This document shows positions 53,976 through 64,000 of a stretch of 64,000 bases of DNA, in pieces. Numbering within the stretch: position 1 is the first letter of the stretch; each line of letters starts with the position of its first letter. The DNA is taken from positions 5,958,001 through 6,022,000 of the forward strand of contig NC_136001.1 in the NCBI RefSeq assembly GCF_048128805.1, in the 5' to 3' direction. A program made the position numbers and the translations under genes. The notes under the pieces were generated by a model. The model worked only from the letters and a program-made list of their open reading frames with translations. It did not search any database and was not told the DNA's origin. The stretch comes from Centroberyx gerrardi. Taxonomy: Eukaryota > Chordata > Actinopteri > Beryciformes > Berycidae.

Positions 53976-56900
53976 TCAGCTGAAGTCTCGGTTGGTGAGG
54001 ATCATGGGGGCCGCCAGGGTCCAGACGTACAGGGCCAAACACACCCAGCTGGAGGTGATCTTCACCCACACCGCTGGCCACTTACTGGTCATGGTACTGT
54101 AATCCGCCTCAGGGCTGCCGGGACCACAAAAAACAAATAAAAACAATTAGGGGTCAGTATTTATGAATGTTTTTTTTCATCATGTCACAGGTTGATTAAA
54201 GGCATCATCAGTTTCATGAACTGAAAGCATAAAAAGTTGATTGAAGAATTATCAATTCTGAATCGGCTATAGCCTAAATTTTGAATATAGCCTAGATTTT
54301 GAATGTAAATACTTCTATATATTGCTTGTCATGCTGCCATGTCAGTAGAGCTGTGACTGCCTTGTGGATGCAGGCTGGTGAGTAATATAGACCCAGCTGA
54401 GCTAGTTTGAACTTGTGTAAGGGAAAATACTTACTGAATTTGGGTGCTTTCTCCTAGTCTTACTCTTATACTGTGAAAATGAAATTCCTCCTTATGGGAG
54501 TTGTCTCTCACTATTGGTCAGTTAAGCATAACAACATTAAGTAGTGCTGGAGCATTTTGATGCCTCGTTGCCTGAATAACAGGACACATCTGAGAGTTTC
54601 AGCTGGTCTACTCCTACAGATGACCTTCTATCTTATCTCTTGGTGGTTTCAGACTGGTATGTTCATCACACACACACAGGACTTTAATTAGCTGCACATA
54701 CACACATAATATGCTTACAATAGAAGTGAAAATTTCTCTCTCACACTGCATAAGGTGTAGGTGAAAAAGGGGTAGCATTATTTATTTATTTAATGAATTA
54801 ATTTATTTTCACAATAAGGGTTGAGGCAAAAAGGAAATGCAAAGACATACTTGAAATCTCAGTTGCGTGACTTTGGGAAACGCCTTGTGAAATGAACAAA
54901 TATCTTGAAGAATAACTTCATACTTAGCGCTACTACTGTATATGCTTTTGGGAAAGCCACTCCAGTTCTTGAAAGTCTTTCCATGTTTTCTGGTGGATAT
55001 GTTTTTTTTTTTTTTTTTAATTTTGCTTGAAATTTGGATAGAAACAGTGTGTTGGAAGGGGCGAGTACTGACCTGTACCAGTTGGTGAGAGTCATCATGA
55101 TGTAGAGCGAGGCCAGGAACAGCATGAAGTGGAAGAAGGAGTAGCTGTACTGGACCATGTCCCTCTCATTGTCCTCCACCCGCCTGGGTCCGCTCGCCTC
55201 CTCTGATAAGTCTGAGCTGCTGCAGCTGCTCTCAGCCAGAATGGCCGAATCTTTGGAGGCCATGGTCAGCTTGTTCACCTGGCTGGTGTTGGACGAACGA
55301 ATGCTGTGACAAAAACAGGAACAAAATAGATATGTCCGATTAGAAACAGACCATCTCTTCACTGATACATCGGATACATTTTGTGTTTGGATAATGTCAG
55401 CTTGTTAACTAGTTAACCATTGTATCTGGTCAGGTTACTATCACTGTTTTGCTGTAAACGCATCTGATTTATACAGTAGCTAATGTTATGTGGCTAGTAG
55501 CTAGTAGTGGCTAGTAGTTGCATGTTAGCATTAACTATATGAGCCTGCTGGCTAGCTAGCTAACAGTTTGTTCAGGTTAACAGAGCTGACTCTTCTCAAG
55601 CTACAACTCAGAGTGTTTCGGAGTAGAGACTAGAGCTAAAGACAAGACAGTTTACTGTGTCACAGTAACCTACATTTGGAAACCTTATCAGACTATTTAA
55701 TTTTTAAGGAGAACGTTCCTGTATGGATCCAGACCCATGGCTTCAATCTTTTTTCAGATATCCCTCTTTTTCGAGGCTTGTTGTTATATATTTGGACATT
55801 ATTTGCACATAGCCAATTCTGATGAAAATGGATTCTGGCACGACTTCACCTACTGACAAGGTGCATGGAATGAGCAGGTAACACTGGAAAAGAGTAGATT
55901 CCAGCAACACTTGCAGTACTGGAAACAAACGTTTATTAGCAAAACCAACGCGTTTCAGTTCATGGCCTTCATCGGGGTTTATGACACAATATGTCTAAAA
56001 GCATAGACATAGATGTCACTACCTTGAGGCAGTGACATCTGCCTCAAGGTTCGATGTGTTGCATTCTGAGATGCTTTTCTGCTCACCAAAGTTGTAAAGA
56101 GGTTATCTGAGTTACTGTTGCCTTTCTATCAGCTCGAACCAGTCTGGCCATTCTCCTCTGACCTCTGCCATCAACAAGGCATTTTCGCCCAGAGAACTGC
56201 CGCTCACTGGATATTTTCTCTTTTTCGGACATTTCTCTGTAAACCCTAGAGATGGCTGTGCGTGAAAATCCTAGGAGATCAGCAGTTTCTGAATTACTCA
56301 AACCAGCCCGTCTGGTACCAACAACCATGCCACGTTCAAAGTCACTTAAATCACCTTTCTTCCCCATTCTGATGCTTGGTTTGAACTTCAGCAGATCGTC
56401 TTGACCATGTCTACATGCCTAAATGCATTGAGTTGCTGCCACGTGATTGGCTGATTAGATATTTGTGTTAACAAGCAGTTGAACAGATGTATCTAATGAA
56501 GTGGCCGGTGAGTGTATATATATATATATATAAATAAGCACACTAAAATCAACCAATAGAACAAGAAACAGTGGACATAACATAACATAAATTCTCCAAT
56601 GATTGCTCCCAGTCCATCCCATCCAAAGGGACGAACCCTACCTGGAGTAGAGGATGCACAGGACAAATATAGCAAGTCCTACGATGTTCTGGGCATCCCA
56701 CCACTGCAGGTAAGGGGCCGTCAGGACGGGTTCCTCGGTGCCGATGATCACCACGGCCGTCTGGTTCTCCATCTCCAGAGGGGCCAGTGTGGGGGCAGCG
56801 ATCTGCTGGAAGATGCTCAGCAGGCTGGGGTTACATGTCCGGTCTGATGGGGTGGAGGGGTAGACGCCCCCATGGGAGAGAGTGGGGGGAAAAAATGCTA

Positions 56901-59900
56901 AATGTTTGAATTTACAGCTCAGTGTTTAAGCTGGACTGGTGGTAGAGTATTGATTCTATTAGAAAATATATGAAACGTGGGCCTCATGCGGATGCATTCT
57001 TAACTTTCTTTTACATGCCTTTAATACTCCCGCTTGAGAAAAATGCATGCAAGAACGAGACGTGACATTCGTGAAACTGGCTTGAAAATCATATTTAAAC
57101 CGTTCCATATCAACAGTGATGCTTTTTGTATTTTTTTCACAGTCTATGGGGGAATGAATTAACTAGAGCTTGTTGCAGTGCTGTGGGACAGTTTTGAGCT
57201 GTAGCCCTTTGAAGATTTAAGTGTCTGCCATAAGCTCTCAATGGAGTCAAATAGTAGCCAATGAATTTTGAAAAGCAGAAACTGTGTCTGTTTGGTAGGT
57301 ACAATATGAACATCACATCTTTGTTTAGGCGTGTTTCTTGCATGAGGCTAACAGACTCTATTCTTTCAGAGTCTTTAAATGCATCATTACTTTACATATT
57401 TCAAGCAAACAGCAAAAGCTCTTACCGGGCTCATTGGTCATGGCAGACCAGGTCAGATACATGGTGTACAAGGTGATGATGGAGGACTGTAGCAGACCTG
57501 ATCGTGGTTGAGATTCCTGGGGACACATACAGATTGATACGGACAGATTGGTCCTCATTTGGAAGTCCAACAAGAGATATTCCAACAATTTACCCATCAT
57601 AGAGATAATCACAATATGACATTTTGTCTATTTCATGCACCACTACTGCGCAGGGCAAAACAACCCTAGTCTGTTGATTCAATGGAGTGAATACTTGTAA
57701 TCTATGAAGAAATCCCTCATATTGAAAAGGTAGTTTCTGTCTTGTACCTGTATTTTAGGCAGGACAGAGATCACAGAGGCGCCGACGCACAGCAACATGT
57801 TGAAGCTGATGAAGAACTTGTTGATGAGGCAACCCTCAGGCTTAGTGTAGAAGACGAAGAACAGCACCACAGCAATAAACGACATGATGTAGTTGAAGAT
57901 CGTTACCACCATCAACGCTAAAAAATACAGAGCAGAATAAAGTAAACATCATATAAACTTATTTGATTCCCACTGGGACCACCGAACCCTGAATCACATC
58001 TCTCGCACACACACCCCTTAACAAAGCGGTTCAGTGTCTTATCCAGAGTCTGAATGACCGACCTGCATACCAGCCCCTGCCGTTGCCCGTCTCCATCTTG
58101 TCCACCCAGGACTCGTTCCAGGAGTGGGCGAAGTCCACCAGCAGCACCAGCTGGATCAGAATGAAGAAGAAAGCTCCAGCGATGCCCACTCCAAACCATA
58201 CTGCAACAACAGAGGCAGGTCAAGGAACACAGTACACACTCACACAGTGAATTCATCGTTTATCATGTATAATCCAAACTTGGATGTTTTGTTCTGAATT
58301 ACCAAGGAAAACTTAAAAATGAATTGTTTGTTTGATGAAAATAAAAATATTAAATTCTTACTTTGAGTAAAAGGCCCCTCTGGAATGTAAAAGGCACCGA
58401 CTGTAACTGCCACCATGGCAGCAATCTTAAAGAACCAAAATCTGGGGGGAACAAATTGTGAAACACATATGCATGTAAATTTAGAATTTAGTATAAACTG
58501 AAGCAAGTAATCAATAATTCAAGGAAAGGTCTGTGTCTTTCCAAAAAGGTTTATTATATGTGCACGGAGAAAGAAAGATACAAGCTCTTTGTTTGAATAG
58601 TGAAGCAGAAAAAAAGGATATAAGTGTGATTTTCAGTGCAAAGACAAGGAGTGGATAGAGGATTGAAAATGTACCAATTGGGGTACTGTGTGTGAGTTTC
58701 ACATGTCCTTGACTTTCTGATAAAGACAGGAACAAAACACAAAGATGTGCTAGACAAGTTGCATGAAAGATTCAGTACTTTTCCACTCTACAAAAAAATA
58801 CACACTAAAGAAAGAAGTATATACTTAATGCATATAAATGATTAAAGCTTAATTTCTTCCACAGTAAATAAATAATATATGTGATTTAAAATATTATGGT
58901 GCTTGTTATATATGTTTTTCTATAGTCAGTGTATCAAAAGCATATCTGCTCAGTCACCCACACACACACAGAATTCCCAAAGCATTTCTTCTATGCACAG
59001 CACTGAAAGTCATTTGACAGTCAAATGGCAAAAAACAAGAGAATCTTCCATAGCAAGATTGTGTTCTGCATGCTGAACCAATTTCAATCGGTTATTAGTC
59101 TACCTCCCTCCCAGATCTTATTAGTCATACAAAATCTATTCAAAAGGTTCATCATGTGACTATGCCACATACACCCTTGCAATCTGTCACATTTTGAAAT
59201 CTGCTCCTTCGAGCTTTCAAATCCACACTCCCAGGTTGAGACATTTCACTTTCGACATTTCACTTTTAGAGAAAGGAGCTTTGGACCGGAAGCCAATTTG
59301 AATTGCTGGGCATGCTGGGAAAGTGTATGTGGGTAAAGTGAATGAATTACACACTGTCCTACCAGTGCTGAGGTGTCTTTGATCATAGCACTTTTTTTTT
59401 TTTTTTTACCATCTAAGACAACTGTCTCCAATGTCATTCTTAGGAGGGAATAGGTCTAAATCTTTTAATCAAATAATAGGTGGGCAATACTGATAAAAAA
59501 CGCATGCTCAACTAAAGCCATCCTGGATAAATAGAGGTTAAAAATATACAGGACCTGGTGATCAGTGCTTACCCATTATGGATGGCGGCGCGGGGGTCTC
59601 TGCTGTTCTTGACGTTAATCATAGTGATGGCAAACGCCAGGAAGCACATGCCCATGCCAAAGCACACCCGGTACACGGCCTTGTAGCCCACGAACATTTC
59701 GCAGTTGACGTCAGCTTGCAGACCAGGGATAGAAGAGCCGGCACCTTCTTCACAGAAGCCCGGAATCTACGGTAAATCACAGGAATGAACATTTCAATCT
59801 ATATGCCTATCTATATTCAATCAGTCAACATGGTCCAGCTGAGGAGGATCTTCACTTCATGGGGTTTTGAGCGTGCAGTATTGGATTGCGTTAACCATAT

Positions 59901-62900
59901 CAGATTATACACTATGTCTCTTTGCGGATTAGGCTTCGCTTTGAAACGACACCCATATGTTGATTGATTTTCTTTCCTCTTAAATCTTATTTTTCTAGTC
60001 TCGCTTTTATGTCTTTTATCCTATTATCTTCACTATTATATTTTTATTTCACCGCCTATTACTCTATAAGTCTCTTTTCAGGCGGTGCCTTTTTGTTTTT
60101 ACTTGCTTGTGCTACACAAATAAAACATATTAATATCATCATTATTATTTTCTCATCCGGTTTTATCAAGCGGAGGCATTTCAGAACGTTCTCGTTACTT
60201 TCACCGTTCAACAGGCCAAACATAAGCGAGTGAGTCACCGTTTTGAGCAAAAAAAAAAAGCTAAAATATGAAGCTACAAAGTGACTCATTCTTGTCACGC
60301 CGCCCCAATGTTCTCGCTCGACTGCGCGTCCACGCCGTCGGGCAAATATGTACCCGTTTGAGCTGCTGATCCACGCCTGGCGACAGCATGATGCAGGCGA
60401 TGACGGTCCCTAGCAGCAGGATGAAGGCGTAGATGACTCTGGTCACCGTGGAGTTCCTGCTGTTCGGACAGCATCTGCACATCAGACACGTAGCGCTGCT
60501 GCACAGGCACGGCACCTGGGGAGAGACAAAAGCACACATCCACCGTCTGAAAAACAAATTCCAGCAAAGACAGGTAACACAAGGCCTGGTCGTCTGATTC
60601 CCTGACACCTGTACTTTCAAATGAGGGGAATGATAAGGACTCCTGCATCCTGACAGTTGAGAGCATGTGTAGGCTTACAGGGAGTATTTAAATCAGTGAT
60701 ATAATGAGGTGCAAGGCCATGTAATGCCTTATAAGTGTAGGACTTTATAATCACAAGTCACATCTTTACAGGAAACCAGTATAGAGAGACCAGGATGTTT
60801 GTGGTTTCTGGTGTGCATATACTTGGGCTAGGAGAAGAAACACCTAATCCTGCAGATATTTCTGATGTGAAAACATGTTGTTTTGAATATGGCCTTCATG
60901 TTGCTGTTCAGCTCTCTCACAAAGCCAGAAACCTTGAATCGACTTAAAGCTGCACATGGCAAGATTTGTATGTGAAAAGGAATCTGTTTTACCAGCCAAA
61001 ATTACTGAGTGTTTCTATAGTGTTCTATAGTGTTGTCAGTTATGAACCTGATAACGTTAGCCAATCCCTCACGGGCTCCTTTACCATCCTTCTCCAGTCA
61101 TTGTCAAAGGAGCAGCTACAGGTTCTTTGGTTTCTGGCTGTGGGAGCAGTGTTTTCTTTATAGCCTATTCATTTAGTTGTGGTGCCCCCCCACAGGTGGA
61201 AAATTGCCCTTGCAGCTAGAAAGATGCAATTTAGATCAGATGAAACTTTAATGATCGCCGTGGGGAAACTGGGTCATCGCAGCAGCAGAGAATAAGATAT
61301 AGATAAGACACATTGTGAGTCCTGAAGGTAAAAAAAACAAATTACAGCAAAAATATCACAACAACATAATGAAAGTTCATAATCTGGTATTACTGTACAC
61401 CCAAAAGAAATAACATTTACCATTGTAATTACAGCACACTTGTCCAAATATTGTGACACACATATCTATAAAAGAGCCATTCTCAAACTGCAACACCTAC
61501 TGAAACTGATCCTGGAAAGGGCCCAGGAGCGAACCAAATTACCACCACCACATCTACAAAAAGTTCTACAAGAAACACTATGTGGGAGGGAGACATTTGG
61601 ATACACAAATATTGACTGTCCTAGACTGCAGGAACGACAGGAATTCTTAAATTGAGTGGTATTCCCCTTTAGAAAAGAACAGAAGGTAAGTCCAAGGCCT
61701 AGATAAGTTTCACTTTCATGTAAAAGAAACAGCACAGCCATCGACTCAAATGGCCTGTGAATTAGCTGCTATCTACACAGCTCCAAATGTGTCCCTCCGC
61801 TGCGTTGTGACTTGAGTGGAGAGATAAGGCGGCCTGGAAGATTGTAAACAAGTTAATACCCCAGACAGACAGGCAAGGTCAGCTTAGTACAAACCAGGCA
61901 CTAGGCTTTGGTAATGTGTGCCACATAACATCCAGCTAGCACATGACCAAACATGTCATGCTTGGATCAGTCCTGACCTAAAACCTGGGCCAGCTGAATC
62001 AAGAGGCCAGCAGCTAGAACCAGGGCTAGTTTATATATAGACTATATTAACCATAAAACTGTTATGTTTGTGCATCTGAATCCCTGCTAGGAGCTGAGTG
62101 TTGTTCCCATAGGCCCTTTGGATGGTTTTGAACTCAACCTGCACATTTGTCACTTCTGTTTTATCATTTTATACGTGCAAATAAATAAACTAAACCAAAC
62201 TAAACCCCCAGCAATGACTTGGTGTAAAATCTAGTGGAGCATAGTCATCATCCCATGCATTTTTCTACTTGTGGGCGTTGAGCCTTGACAATCCTTTATC
62301 AACAAGGACAAAGAGAGGAGAGAGGAAAAGCAGTATAAAGTATGTGTGCTGCCGGCACAAAGGGCCTTAAACTGACCTTTCATCCTCATATAACTGTGCA
62401 AGTTGTTCTAGTCGCATTTGATTCATATAAACGTAACAGAGGTGGCCTTATAATCAATCAAAGAATATAGAGTAATCCACAGTAATCCAGTATCACTTTC
62501 AACTCAAACCCTAACCTCTTACATAAAATGCATCATCTCCCAAACTCTATATTGTTCCACATAAATGTATGCTGGTGTTACTACCTGTCTCCATAATGTT
62601 GACTAAACCTTTTTCTGAACATAGCAGTTGTTTTGGTATTATGACAAAGCAACAAAGCAGAGTTAATCCAATTAATCACGTGTAAACAGATGACCAAGTG
62701 TGTTATTAACCCTTTGCTGTGGGTTCAAGGTGTGACTACAGGCCTACATGTTAGGCATATACTGGACTCTACACTTCTAACGGCCAACATATTTAACAGG
62801 GTTCAGTAGTTAACTTAATCTATCAAGGTGCTCCTGTAACAAAGTCCAGCACTGTAAATTGGATAGATACATACATCGGCTAGAAAAAACAACAACAAAA

Positions 62901-63746
62901 CAGACAGAAATCTATAAGGATAGGCTTCGAAAAATGAAACGCGAATAAGCCTGATAGTTAACGAGTAACGATGTTTGCTTTAAGTAGCATATGGACAACA
63001 ATCAAAAACTTATTCATCAATAATTATTAGCCTATATCCATCTTCAACCACTGAAGATGACCCAATGCGTTGCGTTTACTTTTGCAAGGCGAGAAAATCA
63101 CGCCAATCTCCATTCTAAAATCTGGCTAATTAAGGTGGCCTTGCATATCGGCACGCATGCATGCATCGTAAAACATGATTGAAGACCTCTTCTGAAGTGT
63201 TAGGTTCCAATAGTAAATTCGGCATAAATATAATTAATCCAACAGGTCCTTTTCAATAAAATGTCAACCATTAGAATTGGTTCGCCTGCTATTCCCACAA
63301 CATTTTCCCACTAAAACACTCTATGGTGGGCGGTAGTGAGCAGCGTGAATCAATTCAATAGAAGTAAAAAACAAAAAATAGAAATAAGTGCTGCTTGGTG
63401 GATCAGGTATATGCCGAATTCTCCAGTAAACCCTAATGATTGGTGAAAACGTTATAAGTCATGTTAAATGCATTTAATAAGCCGATAAGCAAGGAAAAAC
63501 TAAATCGCGAGATTTTTTGAATGGAAGTACTTTCTCTCCATACAAGAGAGAACGGCGCGTCGAGGCTATAGGCTGTGGGGATATAACCTGTTGCTTACTC
63601 CTCATGACATCACCCTATCTTGCAATCTTAACGAACAATATTCGGTCTGTTTAAAACTAGCTGATATTAAATGCCACACACATCATATTTGCTAAAGCAG
63701 AACGTACCCAGCTTGCGACAGAAAAGGCCCCCAGAACAGCTCCCAT
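53976..63746 (-). CDS. serinc3: Serine incorporator 3
   Basis: This is a multi-pass TDE1/SERINC membrane protein of plasma membrane and Golgi, proposed to incorporate serine into membrane lipids or to scramble lipids; mammalian SERINC3/5 also restrict some retroviruses. Coding exons in gene order: 63746-63708, 60515-60354, 59766-59573, 58441-58362, 58200-58063, 57917-57748, 57516-57426, 56843-56642, 55303-55073, 54114-53976. They close to 481 residues (human SERINC3 473). Seen: the [13 protein letters not shown] start, the Cys-rich [86 protein letters not shown] (in pieces) and the invariant end LTNRDFS. The exon 9/10 junction gives [11 protein letters not shown], closer to SERINC3 than SERINC1, and synteny with 20q13.12 agrees. 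The long loop after TM7 has an NQTA site. It converges on the Ig gene. Confidence 0.95.
56042..56514 (-). mobile_element. Truncated Tc1-like transposon with 5' part of transposase
   Basis: The minus strand reads from a typical Tc1 left end (ACTCACCGGCCACTTCATTA) into an open frame, 56367-56083, of 94 codons. It starts [17 protein letters not shown] and continues through the helix-turn-helix region ([20 protein letters not shown]). The frame then stops and the catalytic DDE domain is absent. The element lies in serinc3 intron 8. It is a dead remnant. Confidence 0.85.
60660..60910. repeat. Degenerate retroposon-like fragment
   Basis: Phrases such as GCAAGGCCATGTAATGCCTT and AGGAAACCAGTATAGAGAGA match a fish repeat seen near LINE remnants and related to the fragment at about 19.9 kb. 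It lies in serinc3 intron 1. The boundaries are vague. Confidence 0.35.
61234..61440. repeat. LINE-like 3' end fragment
   Basis: GATGAAACTTTAATGATCGC and CGTGGGGAAACTGGGTCATC belong to the same family as the fragment at about 44.18 kb. It is truncated and non-coding. Confidence 0.55.
61441..63089. other. serinc3 intron 1, upstream part
   Basis: No exon or clear repeat was recognised in this 1.6-kb stretch. The open frames are short and lack splice sites in suitable places. Confidence 0.45.
63090..63548. mobile_element. Intron-1 MITE family, copy C (in serinc3)
   Basis: The left end CTCCATTCTAAAATCTGGC and right end GATTTTTTGAATGG...TCTCCATACAAGAGAG match copies A and B. The interior matches copy A closely (TTGGTTCGCCTGCTATTCCC, TAAGTCATGTTAAATGC). 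The element lies about 160 bases from serinc3 exon 1. Confidence 0.8.
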
Positions 63747-64000
63747 GACTGTCCTGTTTCGGTGCAGAAGCGGACAGTCTCTAAATCCGTTTTCTTCCTC
63801 CCGTTACTTCTCTGTCCCTCCAGGTTGGATTCCAACCGTAAATACAGGAAGAATCAAATGTTTCAACTTTCAGAGAACTAAACAGGACACAAATAACATA
63901 GTCAACAGTTACTGTAGCCCACTATATGTGAGTACAGTGAGTGTATTACTTCCTTCGTCAACCTGTGGTGCTCAATCGTGTCTTCCCGTATGATTTTTCT

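Overview
The window is genomic DNA of a ray-finned (teleost) fish. Genes are split by GT-AG introns, every recognised product is a vertebrate protein, and the spaces between exons are full of microsatellites and short DNA-transposon derivatives typical of fish. I rebuilt six protein-coding genes exon by exon from the sequence; in each one the splice phases close into a single open frame.

Layout from left to right: scrt2 (+, two exons, 2572-5558), a neural SNAG/C2H2 zinc-finger repressor; tcf15/paraxis (+, two exons, 12082-13869), a mesodermal bHLH factor; csnk2a1 (+, 12 coding exons, 24151-32554, with an untranslated exon near 21.6 kb), the casein kinase 2 catalytic subunit; slc2a10/GLUT10 (-, five exons, 35433-41397), a hexose/dehydroascorbate transporter; tp53rk/PRPK (+, two exons, 43366-45103), the kinase/ATPase of the KEOPS tRNA-modification complex; an unassigned immunoglobulin-superfamily gene (+, seven exons, 45948-51858); and serinc3 (-, ten exons, 53976-63746), a serine-incorporator membrane protein. 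From general knowledge, scrt2-tcf15-csnk2a1 matches human 20p13, while slc2a10-tp53rk and serinc3 match human 20q13.12, so the window joins pieces of the two arms of human chromosome 20. The genes do not form one pathway. slc2a10 and tp53rk are head to head, csnk2a1 and slc2a10 are tail to tail, and the Ig gene and serinc3 are tail to tail.

The most unusual gene is the Ig-superfamily one. It is built as signal peptide, V-set, C1-set, transmembrane exon, then three more Ig domains and a stop, with every intron in phase 1. Three N-glycosylation sequons lie before the membrane segment and no canonical ones lie after it. Either the protein carries Ig domains on the cytosolic side, or the 120-nt membrane exon is skipped to give a secreted five-Ig form.

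The non-coding DNA is also structured. There are three large fold-back elements flanked by TTAA; one MITE family that sits in the first intron of three different genes; hAT-like elements with exact 8-bp target duplications, two of them stacked at one target; a TAGGGTTAGAC-ended family with five copies; a Tc1 transposase remnant; and two GC-AG introns (csnk2a1 intron between coding exons 5 and 6, and the tp53rk intron). I found no tRNA, rRNA, CRISPR or prokaryotic features.
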